Assembly: GCF_000397205.1 (NCBI RefSeq)
Contig: NC_021237.1
Span: 6,021,001 to 6,085,000, forward strand
Reading direction: 5' to 3'
DNA length: 64,000 nucleotides
From: Pseudomonas protegens CHA0
GTDB lineage: Bacteria > Pseudomonadota > Gammaproteobacteria > Pseudomonadales > Pseudomonadaceae
The translations under genes were made by a program, and so were the position numbers. Shown here one piece after another: positions 39,682-49,109 of the stretch. Below the pieces are notes generated by a model. The model had not been told where the DNA came from and did not search any database. It saw only the letters and a list, made by a program, of their open reading frames with translations. The stretch's first letter is position 1. Each line of letters starts with the position of its first letter.

Positions 39682-41118
39682 ATGCAAGCCTTCACCGGCG
39701 GCGCCCAGGTCTTGCTGCTGGGGCTGGACTTCGGGTCCACCACCAGCAGCGTGCTGATTGCCCAGGCCAGCCTCAGCAGCCACTGCATCACCGGGCGCAT
39801 GGCCCTCAACGAACCTCGGGTGCTGTTTCGCGGCGACCCGGTGTTCACGCCCTTCAAGGATGAGGTCATCGATGAAGCCGCGATCCGCGGCCTGATCGAA
39901 ACCTGGCTTGAACAGGCGGACGTGCGCCCGCAGCAGTTGTTTTCCGGCGGGGTGATCATCACCGGGCTGGCGGCCCGGCGGCACAACGCCCAGGCCCTGG
40001 CGCAACTGGTGGGGCAACTGATCGGTAACGCACTGATCACCCGTGCCGACGATGGCGGGCTGGAGTCCTGGCTGGCGTTCATGGGCAGTTGCTCGGCCCT
40101 GAGCCGCTTTCACGCGCAGCAGCCCATGCTCAACCTGGATATCGGCGGTGGCACCACCAATGCCGCCTGGGGCCTGGAGGGCAATGTGCTGGCCAGCGGT
40201 TGCCATTTCATCGGTGCCCGGCACCTGCAATTCGAGCCGGGCAGCTATCGGCTCAGCGGAATGTCGGAGTTCGGCCGGGCCCTGCTCGATCACCTGGCGA
40301 TTGGCAAAACATCCGGGCAACTCCTCGACAGCTCACAACTGCAGGCCGTGCTGGATTGGTACATCGACGCCCTGCTGGCGCTCGTGTCGGGGGACCGAGC
40401 GTTCTTCGCCAGCCCGCTGGGCCGGTTGACGGAGCAACTGCCGCTGAACCTGCCGGCTCACGAACCTGATGTGGCGCTGACCTTTTCCGGTGGCGTCGGC
40501 GAGTTGCTGTATCGGCACTTGCAGGGTGAAACCCTGCCCGGCACCACCCACTACGGCGACCTGGGCATCGACCTGGCCCTGGCCATTGCCCGCCAGCCGC
40601 GGCTGGTGCGTGACGCCCGCCGCCTGGTCCCGGAAAACCGTGGCCGGGCCACGGTCTACGGGCTGACCCTGCACAACACCGAAATCTCCGGCAGCACCTT
40701 GTTCCTGCCCCGGCCCGAGGCACTGCCGCTCAAGGACCTGCCCATCGTTGCCCGTCTATCGGTGCGCGCCTCCCGGCAGCAACTGGAGGCGGCCCTGGAA
40801 CTGGCCCTGAGCAGCCGCGACGGTGCCTGCCTGCAACTGCTCGATGGCGGCCAGGCGCCGGGCCTGGAAGAAATACGCCACCTCGGCGCCCTGCTGTGCC
40901 GGGCCCTGGGCACTGCTCGCCCGGCTGCCCAATGGCCGCTGGTGCTGCTGTTGGAGAGCAACGTCGGCAAGGTCCTGGGCAACTACGCCACGGATTGGGG
41001 GCGCAGTTCTTGCAACCTGATCGTCATCGACGAAGTACGTGAACGCTCGGCGCACTTCATCAATCTGGGAACACCCCATCAGCACATAGTGCCCGTCGCC
41101 TTTTACGGTGTGCACTGA
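39682..41118 (+). CDS. eutA: Ethanolamine ammonia-lyase reactivating factor EutA
   Basis: A 478-residue actin/Hsp70-fold ATPase that expels damaged cobalamin from inactivated ethanolamine ammonia-lyase so that fresh adenosylcobalamin can bind. Marks are LLLGLDFGSTTSSVLIAQ (phosphate loop 1), NLDIGGGTTNAAW (loop 2), ALTFSGGVGELLYR and the C-terminal VLLLESNVGKVLGNY. A GAGGAACG ribosome site precedes the ATG. Its stop overlaps an ATG in the next frame, and it is the only reactivase gene for two lyase paralogues that follow. Confidence 0.92.
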   Translation: MQAFTGGAQVLLLGLDFGSTTSSVLIAQASLSSHCITGRMALNEPRVLFRGDPVFTPFKDEVIDEAAIRGLIETWLEQADVRPQQLFSGGVIITGLAARRHNAQALAQLVGQLIGNALITRADDGGLESWLAFMGSCSALSRFHAQQPMLNLDIGGGTTNAAWGLEGNVLASGCHFIGARHLQFEPGSYRLSGMSEFGRALLDHLAIGKTSGQLLDSSQLQAVLDWYIDALLALVSGDRAFFASPLGRLTEQLPLNLPAHEPDVALTFSGGVGELLYRHLQGETLPGTTHYGDLGIDLALAIARQPRLVRDARRLVPENRGRATVYGLTLHNTEISGSTLFLPRPEALPLKDLPIVARLSVRASRQQLEAALELALSSRDGACLQLLDGGQAPGLEEIRHLGALLCRALGTARPAAQWPLVLLLESNVGKVLGNYATDWGRSSCNLIVIDEVRERSAHFINLGTPHQHIVPVAFYGVH

Positions 41119-41147
41119 TGCCGATGCCGGCCAAGGAGAGTCTTGCC

Positions 41148-43343
41148 ATGTCACTCACCGAACTGCAGCACATCCGCCTTCCCGTCGTCCCGGCCGAACG
41201 TGGCTACAGCACCCGCGTGCTGGATCGCCAGATCGCCTTCGACAGCCTCAAGGCGGTGCTCGGCGCCGCCGACATCAGCAAGGCCGGGGACCGCGTGGCG
41301 GGGCTGGCCGCCGTGGATGAAATCACTCGCGAAGCAGCGCGCAAGGTGCTCTCGGAACTGACCCTGGATCACTATTTCCAGCACCCGCTGACCGACCGCC
41401 ACGGCCATATCGACAGTGTCATGCAGGTCAACTACGACATCGACCACGAAGTGTTCGGGGAAATCGCCCCTCTTACCCTGGGCGCCCTGAAAGATCGCCT
41501 GCTGCGCAGCCACGGCACCGAAATACGCCGCATCGGCCGCGCCCTGACCGGGGTAATGGTGGCCGCCCTGGCCAAGCTGCTGGATGTGCATGAACTGATC
41601 CTGCTGTCGAAAAAGCTCAAGAGTGGCGCGGCCGCCAAGGCCCGAACCCTGGTGGGCCTGCCCGGTACTCTGTCGTCGCGGCTGCAGCCCAACCATCCCA
41701 CCGACAACCTCAGCGGCATCACCCTGCTGGTCTACACCGGCCTGAGCATGGGCTCGGGGGACGCGTTGATCGGCCTCAACCCGGCCATCGACACCGTGGA
41801 CAACATCAGCGCCACGCTCCACCACCTGGACAAGCTGCGCCGGGAAACGGGAGCACCCACCCAAATCTGCGTGCTGTCCCATATCAAGACCCAACTGGCC
41901 TGCCTCGACCAGGGCGCTCCAGTAGAGATCATGTTCCAGAGCCTGGCGGGCACCGAACGTACCCTGACCGACGAGTTCGACGTTACCGTGCAACTGCTGG
42001 ACCAGGCCTGGCAGACCATGGCCGAGCGCGGCCCGCTGCGGGACGTGGCGGAAAACTTCATGTACTTCGAGACTGGCCAGGGCAGCGAGCTGACCTACGG
42101 CAAGCACGAAGGCATCGACATGACCACCTGCGAAGCCCTGTGCTATGGGCTTGCCCGGCGCTACCGGCCGTACATGGTGAACAACGTCACCGGCTTCATC
42201 GGCCCGGAAACCCACCTCGACAACTTCGAGATGACCTATTCCTGCCTGCAGGACCAGTTCATGGGCAAGTTGCTGGGGCTGCCCATGGGCATGGCCCCCT
42301 GCTACACCCTGCACTCGCAAGTGACCCTGGAAGGCCAGCAGATGGCCACCGAATTGCTGACTGCCGCAGGCGCCAACTTCTTCATGGACGTGTACCTGAG
42401 CACCGACCGCATGCTCGCCTACTTCGACACCAGCGCCCACGACAACCAGACCCTGCGCGAGGTGCACGACCTGGCACCGGCCCCGGAATACCTGCGCTGG
42501 GCCCTGGGCAAGGGGATTTTCCAGGAAGACGCCCACGGCAACGTGGAACGCGGGCCGAACTGGGGCAACCCGCGGATTTTCTGCCAGTCGGACATCGACT
42601 TCCAGCGCCTGCTGGAATCCACCCCGGCCACCTACGGCTTCGACAACGCCGGGCCGCGCCCGGCCAACAGCGTGTCGCGTACGGTGCGCGCCAACCTGGC
42701 AGTGGCCCGCGAGGCAATCTACGTCGACTTGCGCCCCAGCGAAATCGGCGCCATTGCCCTGCGCGAGCTGCGTACCGCTGCCCCGGACAAGCTGGCTCAC
42801 CTGCAAGACCCGGAGCTGGGCGCGCGGCTGACCGAGGAAGTGCTGCGGCGCCTTAAACCGGAATACAACGACGTGCAGATCGTGATTTCCGACGGCCTCA
42901 GCGCCGAGGCCATCCACCACAACATTCCCGAGCTGCTGCCGGTGCTGATGGATGGCCTGCTGAGTCGCGAGCTGCGCATCGGCCAGCCGATCCTCGCGCC
43001 CTATGGCCGGGTCAAGCTGGCGGAGTCGGTGGGCGAGGCCCTGCAACCCCAGCTGATCATCGTGCTGATCGGCGAGCGGCCCGGCGGCGATGCCCTGGCC
43101 TCACGGAGCATGTCCGCCTATCTGGGCTACCGCCTGCCGGACGACCAGGCGCGCCGCGCCGCCGCCCAGTTCAGCGGCAATGCCGACATTCGCTATGAAT
43201 ACACAGTGATCTCGAACATCTACAGCGGTGGCCTGCCGCCGCTGGAAGGCGGCAGCCTGGTGGCGGAAAAGGCCTTTGCCATCCTCCATCACCGGGCTGC
43301 CGGCAACCGTCTGGAAAACCTGCTGAAGAAGGTGGCATCCTGA
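41148..43343 (+). CDS. Single-chain EutB-EutC fusion, divergent ethanolamine ammonia-lyase paralogue
   Basis: A 731-residue protein in which a EutB-like large subunit (about 1-485) runs straight into a EutC-like small subunit (about 490-731, from ATYGFDNAGPRPANS). By alignment from memory with E. coli EutB, Arg178, Gln180 (SSRLQPN), Asn211 (GLNPAID) and Glu308 (YFETGQGS) match active-site Arg160, Gln162, Asn193 and Glu287. The residue matching substrate-pocket Asp362 is Ala383 (GMAPCYTLHS versus GCDCCYTNHA). The EutC half keeps IVISDGLSAEAI and VLIGERPG but has Val687 where EutC has Cys in CISNI. The ATG at 41148 has an AAGGAG ribosome site; 41118 is an alternative. A B12-dependent lyase with altered substrate or a non-catalytic partner are both possible. 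Confidence 0.88.
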   Translation: MSLTELQHIRLPVVPAERGYSTRVLDRQIAFDSLKAVLGAADISKAGDRVAGLAAVDEITREAARKVLSELTLDHYFQHPLTDRHGHIDSVMQVNYDIDHEVFGEIAPLTLGALKDRLLRSHGTEIRRIGRALTGVMVAALAKLLDVHELILLSKKLKSGAAAKARTLVGLPGTLSSRLQPNHPTDNLSGITLLVYTGLSMGSGDALIGLNPAIDTVDNISATLHHLDKLRRETGAPTQICVLSHIKTQLACLDQGAPVEIMFQSLAGTERTLTDEFDVTVQLLDQAWQTMAERGPLRDVAENFMYFETGQGSELTYGKHEGIDMTTCEALCYGLARRYRPYMVNNVTGFIGPETHLDNFEMTYSCLQDQFMGKLLGLPMGMAPCYTLHSQVTLEGQQMATELLTAAGANFFMDVYLSTDRMLAYFDTSAHDNQTLREVHDLAPAPEYLRWALGKGIFQEDAHGNVERGPNWGNPRIFCQSDIDFQRLLESTPATYGFDNAGPRPANSVSRTVRANLAVAREAIYVDLRPSEIGAIALRELRTAAPDKLAHLQDPELGARLTEEVLRRLKPEYNDVQIVISDGLSAEAIHHNIPELLPVLMDGLLSRELRIGQPILAPYGRVKLAESVGEALQPQLIIVLIGERPGGDALASRSMSAYLGYRLPDDQARRAAAQFSGNADIRYEYTVISNIYSGGLPPLEGGSLVAEKAFAILHHRAAGNRLENLLKKVAS

Positions 43344-43394
43344 TGATCCGCCAGCACTCGGCAACGCCCCTACATCGTTGAAACGGAGACTGAG

Positions 43395-44789
43395 ATGGCC
43401 CAATTTTCCCACAGCGTAGGTTCTCAGACCTATCGCTTCGACAGCCTCAAGGACGTCATGGCCAAGGCCAGCCCGGCCCGTTCCGGCGACTTTCTGGCCG
43501 GGGTTGCCGCCCTCAACGACGGCGAGCGGGTTGCCGCCCAGATGACCCTGGCGGATATCCCCCTCAAGCACTTTCTCGAAGAGGTGCTGATTCCCTATGA
43601 GTCCGACGAAGTCACCCGGCTGATCATCGACACCCATGACCGCGAGGCCTTCGCCACGGTCAGCCACCTGACCGTGGGCGGCTTTCGCGACTGGCTGCTC
43701 AGTGACGCCGCCGACGAACAGAGCCTGCGGGCCCTGGCGCCGGGCCTGACCCCGGAAATGGCCGCCGCGGTGTCGAAGATCATGCGCGTGCAGGACCTGA
43801 TCCTGGTGGCGCAGAAGATCCGCGTGGTGACCAAGTTTCGCGGCACCCTGGGGCTGCGTGGACGCCTGTCCACCCGCCTGCAGCCCAACCACCCCACCGA
43901 CGAGCCGGCGGGCATCGCCGCAAGCATTCTCGACGGCCTGCTGTACGGCAACGGCGACGCGATGATCGGCATCAACCCGGCCACCGACAGCATCGCCTCG
44001 ATCTGCGCCATGCTGGAAATGCTCGACGCCATCATCCAGCGCTACGAGATCCCCACCCAGGCCTGCGTGCTGACCCACGTCACCACCTCCATCGAGGCGA
44101 TCAATCGCGGCGTGCCCCTGGACCTGGTCTTTCAATCGATTGCCGGCACCGAAGCGGCCAATGCCAGCTTCGGCATCAACCTCAACGTGCTCCAGGAAGG
44201 CTATGAAGCAGGCCTGAGCCTGAACCGCGGCACCCTCGGGCAGAACCTGATGTACTTCGAGACCGGCCAGGGCAGCGCCCTGTCGGCCAACGCCCACTTC
44301 GGCATCGACCAGCAGACCTGCGAAACCCGCGCCTATGCCGTGGCCCGGCACTTCAAGCCGTTCCTGGTCAACACCGTTGTCGGCTTCATCGGCCCGGAAT
44401 ACCTCTACAACGGCAAACAGATCATCCGCGCCGGCCTCGAAGACCACTTCTGCGGCAAGCTGCTGGGCGTGCCCATGGGCTGTGACATCTGCTACACCAA
44501 CCACGCCGAAGCCGACCAGGACGACATGGATAACCTGCTGACCCTGCTGGGGGTGGCAGGAATCAACTTCATCATGGGCATCCCCGGGTCCGACGACATC
44601 ATGCTCAACTACCAGACCACGTCCTTCCACGACGCGCTCTATGCCCGGCAGACCCTTGGCCTGAAACCCGCTCCCGAATTCGAGCAATGGCTGGCCAGGA
44701 CCGGCATCTTCACTCAGGCCGACGGCAAGGTGCATTTCGGCAACAACCTGCCGCCGGCTTTCCGCCAGGCGCTGGCCCAGTTGGGATAA
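43395..44789 (+). CDS. eutB: Ethanolamine ammonia-lyase large subunit EutB
   Basis: A 464-residue TIM-barrel subunit that splits ethanolamine to acetaldehyde and ammonia with adenosylcobalamin. All substrate-site residues known from the E. coli enzyme can be placed: Arg161 and Gln163 (STRLQPN), Asn194 (GINPATD), Glu289 (YFETGQGS) and Asp364 ([10 protein letters not shown]). The C-terminal [17 protein letters not shown] stretch is also intact. Length equals the family norm. It lies 51 bases after the fusion paralogue and 11 bases before eutC. Confidence 0.96.
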   Translation: MAQFSHSVGSQTYRFDSLKDVMAKASPARSGDFLAGVAALNDGERVAAQMTLADIPLKHFLEEVLIPYESDEVTRLIIDTHDREAFATVSHLTVGGFRDWLLSDAADEQSLRALAPGLTPEMAAAVSKIMRVQDLILVAQKIRVVTKFRGTLGLRGRLSTRLQPNHPTDEPAGIAASILDGLLYGNGDAMIGINPATDSIASICAMLEMLDAIIQRYEIPTQACVLTHVTTSIEAINRGVPLDLVFQSIAGTEAANASFGINLNVLQEGYEAGLSLNRGTLGQNLMYFETGQGSALSANAHFGIDQQTCETRAYAVARHFKPFLVNTVVGFIGPEYLYNGKQIIRAGLEDHFCGKLLGVPMGCDICYTNHAEADQDDMDNLLTLLGVAGINFIMGIPGSDDIMLNYQTTSFHDALYARQTLGLKPAPEFEQWLARTGIFTQADGKVHFGNNLPPAFRQALAQLG

Positions 44790-44800
44790 GGAACAGGCTC

Positions 44801-45625
44801 ATGCAAAAACACCCGACCGATTCGCAGAACCCCTGGCTGGAACTGCGCCGCCTGACTCCGGCACGCATTGCCCTGGGCCGTACCGGCACCAGCCTGCCCA
44901 CCGATGCTCAACTGGACTTCCAATACGCCCACGCCCAGGCCCGGGACGCCGTGCACCTGCCCTTCGACCACGCCGGCCTGAGTGCCCAATTGGCCGAGCG
45001 CGGCCGTGACAGCCTGCTGCTGCACAGCGCCGCCACCGACCGCCACAGCTACCTGCAACGCCCCGACCTGGGACGCCGGCTCAGTGAAGACTCGGCCCAG
45101 GCCCTGCGCGACTACGCCAGCGCCCATCCCGGCGGGTTCGATCTGGCAGTGGTGGTAGCCGACGGCCTGTCGGCCCTGGCGGTGCATCGCCATACCCTGC
45201 CATTTCTGGCACGCATGGAGGAACAGACCGCCGCCGAAGGCTGGTCGCTGTCGCCCGTGGTGCTGGTGGAACAGGGCCGGGTGGCGGTGGCCGACGAGGT
45301 CGGGCAACTGCTGGGGGCGAAGATGACGGTGATCCTGATCGGCGAACGCCCGGGGCTCAGTTCCCCCGACAGCCTGGGGCTGTATTTCACCTACCAGCCG
45401 AAAATCGGCCTCACCGACGCCTATCGCAACTGCATCTCCAATGTGCGCCTGGAGGGCCTGAGCTACGGCATGGCCGCTCACCGCCTGCTCTACCTGATGC
45501 GTGAAGCCTGCCGCCGCCAACTGTCGGGGGTGAACCTCAAAGACGAGGCGCAAGTGCAGACCCTGGACAGCGACGAGCCGGCAGATATGAAGGGCAACTT
45601 CCTCCTGGGCCCGCCCCAAGCGTGA
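44801..45625 (+). CDS. eutC: Ethanolamine ammonia-lyase small subunit EutC
   Basis: A 274-residue cobalamin-contacting subunit. Marks are [72 protein letters not shown] and [16 protein letters not shown], including the conserved cysteine of CISN. It has only a short N-terminal stretch before the core and thus no obvious microcompartment-targeting helix, matching the absence of shell genes. The ATG at 44801 follows AAGGAA at the end of eutB. It closes the eut operon. Confidence 0.95.
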   Translation: MQKHPTDSQNPWLELRRLTPARIALGRTGTSLPTDAQLDFQYAHAQARDAVHLPFDHAGLSAQLAERGRDSLLLHSAATDRHSYLQRPDLGRRLSEDSAQALRDYASAHPGGFDLAVVVADGLSALAVHRHTLPFLARMEEQTAAEGWSLSPVVLVEQGRVAVADEVGQLLGAKMTVILIGERPGLSSPDSLGLYFTYQPKIGLTDAYRNCISNVRLEGLSYGMAAHRLLYLMREACRRQLSGVNLKDEAQVQTLDSDEPADMKGNFLLGPPQA

Positions 45626-45731
45626 TTTTGCAAGACGATTGCGCTTTTTCGCCGCTTTGGGCAGCATCGCAACACGGCTGCCCGAGTCATCCAACCTGTG
45701 CCGTCACATCCACTTGAAGTTGAGAGCCACC

Positions 45732-46190
45732 ATGCGGATTACTCAAGCAACCCTCGAGCACCTGGATCTGTTGACCCCCTTATTCGTCAAATACCGCGAA
45801 TTCTATGGCGCACTGCCCTACCCGGATTCGTCCAGGGCCTTCCTGGAAAAACGCCTGCGGCGCAAGGAATCGGTGATCTACCTGGCCCTGGCCGACGACG
45901 ACAGCAACAAATTGCTGGGCTTCTGCCAGCTGTACCCGAGCTTTTCCTCCCTCTCCCTCAAGCGTGTGTGGATTCTCAACGATATCTACGTTGCCGAAGA
46001 CGCCCGGCGCCAGCTGGTGGCGGACAACCTGATGCGCACCGCGAAGAAGATGGCCAAGGAAACCAACGCCGTGCGCCTGCGGGTGTCCACCAGCAGCAAC
46101 AACGAAGTGGCACGCAAAACCTACGAATCCATGGGTTTTCGCGAAGATACCGAGTTCAAGAACTACGTCCTGCCCCTCAGCGACGACTGA
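45732..46190 (+). CDS. GNAT-family N-acetyltransferase
   Basis: A 152-residue GNAT protein. The acetyl-CoA site region is ILNDIYVAEDARRQLVADNLM (motif A, with a Q/R-x-x-x-A variant) and the C-terminal motif B is STSSNNEVARKTYESMGFRED. Substrate unknown. An acetyltransferase is also found after eutC in P. aeruginosa, so the link to the ethanolamine locus is positional and conserved, but a separate promoter is possible in the 106-base gap before it. Confidence 0.88.
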   Translation: MRITQATLEHLDLLTPLFVKYREFYGALPYPDSSRAFLEKRLRRKESVIYLALADDDSNKLLGFCQLYPSFSSLSLKRVWILNDIYVAEDARRQLVADNLMRTAKKMAKETNAVRLRVSTSSNNEVARKTYESMGFREDTEFKNYVLPLSDD

Positions 46191-46200
46191 CTCTGCAGAC

Positions 46201-46228
46201 AGCGGCCCCAGGGCCGCTTTGGTATTTC
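46201..46228 (+). terminator. Intrinsic terminator after the GNAT gene
   Basis: An 8-bp stem, AGCGGCCC with GGGCCGCT and a two-base CA loop (the top pair probably opens), then TTGGTATTT. It lies ten bases after the stop. Confidence 0.65.
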
Positions 46229-46432
46229 CGCCCCTGACGCGCGCCCTCCCGGCAACCTACCAAGCACCGGCCAAGCCGAAACGCCCCGCTACAATCTGAA
46301 CACGCATTTCACTTGTCAGCCCTTATAATGCCGACCTTTTCGGATCGTAAGAAAAGCTACACACCCCTGTAGTCCCTTTCTCCGAGTCATCGCACAGGCC
46401 TGCCGAGCCAGGCTGTCATCACAGGTGCCCCA

Positions 46433-47089
46433 ATGGATTTCAACCCGATCGACCTAATCCTTCATCTCGACGTTTATCTCGACATGCTGGTGACCAACTA
46501 CGGGCCCTGGATCTACGCCATCCTGTTCCTGGTGATTTTCTGTGAGACGGGCCTGGTGGTAACCCCCTTCCTGCCCGGCGACTCCTTGCTGTTCATCGCC
46601 GGCGCGGTGGCCGCAGGCGGCGGCATGGACCCGGTGCTGCTGGGCGGCCTGCTGATGCTGGCGGCGATCCTTGGCGACAGCACCAACTATGTGATTGGAC
46701 GAACGGCAGGGGAACGGCTGTTCAGCAACCCCAACTCGAAGATCTTCCGCCGCGACTACCTGCAGAAAACCCACGACTTCTATGAAAAGCACGGCGGCAA
46801 GACCGTGACCCTGGCGCGCTTCCTGCCGATCATCCGCACCTTCGCGCCCTTCGTCGCCGGCGTGGCGCGCATGCCTTACCCACGGTTCTTCGCTTTCAGC
46901 GTGGCCGGCACCATCCTCTGGGTCGGCGGCCTGGTGACCCTGGGCTACTTCTTCGGCAACGTGCCCTTCATCAAGAAAAACCTCTCGCTGCTGGTGGTGG
47001 CCATCATCCTCCTGTCCCTGGTGCCGATGATCATTGGCGTACTGCGCAGCCGTTTTGGCCGCAGTACCGAAAAAGCCGAAACCCGCTAA
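46433..47089 (+). CDS. DedA-family membrane protein
   Basis: A 218-residue inner-membrane protein with about five helices or re-entrant segments. DedA marks are [38 protein letters not shown] and [27 protein letters not shown], with the Glu and Arg residues needed in E. coli DedA/YqjA for membrane homeostasis. DedA proteins recycle lipid carriers such as undecaprenyl phosphate. Unlike the gene at 25768-27084 it has no PAP2 part. It is five bases upstream of the MtfA-like gene. Confidence 0.93.
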   Translation: MDFNPIDLILHLDVYLDMLVTNYGPWIYAILFLVIFCETGLVVTPFLPGDSLLFIAGAVAAGGGMDPVLLGGLLMLAAILGDSTNYVIGRTAGERLFSNPNSKIFRRDYLQKTHDFYEKHGGKTVTLARFLPIIRTFAPFVAGVARMPYPRFFAFSVAGTILWVGGLVTLGYFFGNVPFIKKNLSLLVVAIILLSLVPMIIGVLRSRFGRSTEKAETR

Positions 47090-47094
47090 GCACC

Positions 47095-47907
47095 ATGTGG
47101 TCCCTCAGCGCCTGGCGCCGCAAGCGCCGGCTGGCCAGGCACCCGGTCAGCGATGAAACCTGGCAGCGGGTACGCCAGCACCTGCCCTTCCTCGACGGCA
47201 TCAGTGCCGCCGAGGACCAGTGGCTGCGCGAGGCCAGCGTGCTGTTTCTCGACGACAAGCACCTCACCGCCCTGCCCGGGGTCGAGCTGCATCAGGAACA
47301 GCGCCTGCTACTGGCGGCCCAGGCACAGCTGCCGCTGCTGCACCTGGGGGACCTGAACTGGTATCAGGGCTTCCACGAAATCATCCTTTACCCCGACGAC
47401 TTCCTCAGCCCGCAACGCCATCGCGACGCCAGCGGTATCGAGCACGAATGGGATGGCGAACACAGTGGCGAAGCCTGGCAGCAGGGGCCGGTCATCCTCG
47501 CCTGGCCCGGAGTCCTGGCCAGCGGTGGCTGGGAAGCCTACAACCTGGTGATCCACGAACTGGCCCACAAGCTGGACATGCTCAACGGCGACGCCAACGG
47601 CCTGCCGCCGCTGCACAGCGACATGCGGGTCAGCGAGTGGGCGCAAGTGATGCAAAGCGCCTACGACGACCTCAACCACCAGTTGGACCGCAATCCGGAC
47701 GCAGAAACCGCCATCGACCCCTACGCCGCGGAAAACCCGGCGGAATTCTTCGCCGTCACCAGCGAATACTTCTTCAGCGCCCCGGACTTGCTGGTGGCGG
47801 CCTATCCGAAAGTCTATGCACAACTACAGCTGTTTTATCGGCAGAATCCACTGGCCCGGTTACAGCAACTTCAAGCAGAAGATCCGGTCTATCAAACGCA
47901 CCACTAA
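47095..47907 (+). CDS. mtfA: MtfA-like zinc peptidase (M90)
   Basis: A 270-residue protein of the MtfA (DUF980) family. The zinc motif HELAHKLDMLNG sits in NLVIHELAH, followed by the third-ligand region DPYAAENPAEFFAVTSEYFF. In E. coli MtfA binds the glucose regulator Mlc and has aminopeptidase activity; pseudomonads lack the same PTS, so a different partner is likely here. Just downstream of dedA, upstream of ppa; this trio is conserved in Pseudomonas. Confidence 0.9.
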   Translation: MWSLSAWRRKRRLARHPVSDETWQRVRQHLPFLDGISAAEDQWLREASVLFLDDKHLTALPGVELHQEQRLLLAAQAQLPLLHLGDLNWYQGFHEIILYPDDFLSPQRHRDASGIEHEWDGEHSGEAWQQGPVILAWPGVLASGGWEAYNLVIHELAHKLDMLNGDANGLPPLHSDMRVSEWAQVMQSAYDDLNHQLDRNPDAETAIDPYAAENPAEFFAVTSEYFFSAPDLLVAAYPKVYAQLQLFYRQNPLARLQQLQAEDPVYQTHH

Positions 47908-48034
47908 TGTCCTGTCGCGCTATTTAAGCTGTTCATCTGAAGACCGGTTACCTGACAACCAGGCCGCCGGTCGCTCGGTAAACCCGAACACGCCCGCGAC
48001 ACAGTACAACCAAGGTTCTACGACCCTTGGTACG

Positions 48035-48063
48035 TGGCATCGGTAGCGGAGTGTGTCTATAAT
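48035..48063 (+). promoter_or_regulatory. Probable sigma-70 promoter of ppa
   Basis: A perfect -10 hexamer TATAAT at 48058-48063 and a poor -35 (TGGCAT at 48035-48040) with a 17-base spacer. The ATG of ppa lies about 60 bases further on. The rest of the 217-base gap after mtfA shows nothing else. Confidence 0.6.
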
Positions 48064-48124
48064 CGCCGCCACTTTTTGGTCAATCCGGCCAAGTCATTTG
48101 GTCAACTAACGGGGGCAACGCCCA

Positions 48125-48652
48125 ATGAGCTACAGCAAGATTCCGGCGGGCAAAGACCTGCCGAACGACATCTACGTCGCTATCGAAATCCCGGCCAACC
48201 ACGCGCCGATCAAGTACGAAATCGACAAAGACAGCGACTGCCTGTTCGTTGACCGCTTCATGGCCACCCCGATGTTCTACCCGGCCAACTACGGCTTCAT
48301 CCCCAACACCCTGGCTGACGACGGCGACCCCCTCGACGTACTGGTCGTGACCCCTTACCCAGTAGCGCCAGGCTCGGTGATCCGTGCCCGTCCAGTGGGT
48401 ATCCTGAACATGACCGACGACGGCGGCGGCGATGCCAAAGTGATCGCGGTACCACACGACAAGCTGTCCCAGCTGTATGTCGACGTGAAGGAATACACCG
48501 ACCTGCCAGCCCTGCTGCTGGAACAGATCAAGCACTTCTTCGAGAACTACAAAGATCTCGAAAAAGGCAAGTGGGTGAAGATCGACGGTTGGGGCAATGC
48601 CGATGCAGCCCGCGCCGAGATCCTGAAGTCGGTTGCTGCCTACAAAGGCTAA
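48125..48652 (+). CDS. ppa: Inorganic pyrophosphatase (family I)
   Basis: A 175-residue cytoplasmic enzyme that hydrolyses pyrophosphate and pulls biosynthetic reactions forward. The family I signature [11 protein letters not shown] with its three metal-binding aspartates is present, along with [16 protein letters not shown] start, [13 protein letters not shown] and [14 protein letters not shown]. Hexamer-forming bacterial length. It has its own promoter and terminator. Confidence 0.97.
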   Translation: MSYSKIPAGKDLPNDIYVAIEIPANHAPIKYEIDKDSDCLFVDRFMATPMFYPANYGFIPNTLADDGDPLDVLVVTPYPVAPGSVIRARPVGILNMTDDGGGDAKVIAVPHDKLSQLYVDVKEYTDLPALLLEQIKHFFENYKDLEKGKWVKIDGWGNADAARAEILKSVAAYKG

Positions 48653-48691
48653 GAAGCAACTGCACGCTTGGAGCAACAAGCTTCAAGAAAG

Positions 48692-48716
48692 AGCCCCGGT
48701 CATCCGGGGCTTTTTT
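48692..48716 (+). terminator. Intrinsic terminator of ppa
   Basis: An 8-bp stem, AGCCCCGG with CCGGGGCT, loop TCAT, directly followed by a run of five to six T. A textbook rho-independent terminator. Confidence 0.92.
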
Positions 48717-49109
48717 ATGCCCGCACGCAGCACCGGTTGCCTGCTGGCGCCCGCTTGCCAGTGAACCGCTTCCTCGGCCGACCACGCATCCAGCAACATA
48801 TTCTTCGCACTTTTTACTGCTTCAAGGCCTCTGGAACGCGCTTCGCACTGGGAATTCCCGGCGAATATGCGTATGCTGCGCCCCACATTTGCGCATCGAC
48901 CCTTCAAGCGGTCAGAGCGCCTGACGAAGCGGATGACTTTCTCGCCCAGTCCCACAGCCAGCCGCAAGAGCTGGGTGTACGTTTTGAAGGCTGGTGCGGT
49001 TTACCAAAAATGAACCAAGCCAGTCCCCGAGAAGCCGGCCACAAGCCGGCTTTTTAATGCCTGGAACCCGGGCACGGGAAGGACCGGCCACTCCTACAGC
49101 AGGTGCAGG
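48717..49109 (+). ncRNA. Gene-free stretch with a possible small RNA (about 48880-49055)
   Basis: About 390 bases without a convincing protein gene. A TATGCT -10-like hexamer at 48872-48877 (no good -35) is followed by several short inverted repeats (GTCAG/CTGAC around 48910, CCAGC/GCTGG around 48960-48975, GGTT/AACC around 49000-49020). An intrinsic terminator at 49033-49055 has no open reading frame in front of it. A promoter-like site, foldable text and an orphan terminator suggest an RNA of roughly 175 bases. I do not recognise it as a known family. From 49060 on the text resembles a REP fragment. Confidence 0.35.
49033..49055 (+). terminator. Orphan intrinsic terminator
   Basis: A 7-bp stem, AGCCGGC with GCCGGCT, loop CACAA, then TTTTT. 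The nearest plus-strand gene upstream (ppa) already has its own terminator. Confidence 0.8.

Noticed and set aside
41118..43343. Fusion EutB-EutC gene as a frameshift or assembly error of the following eutBC
   Set aside because: The two copies differ strongly along their whole length and the fusion has its own start, ribosome site and stop; it is a diverged paralogue, not a duplicated read.
48668..49057. A 129-codon plus-strand open frame after ppa
   Set aside because: It runs through the ppa terminator and the orphan terminator stem, has no ribosome site and no family resemblance.
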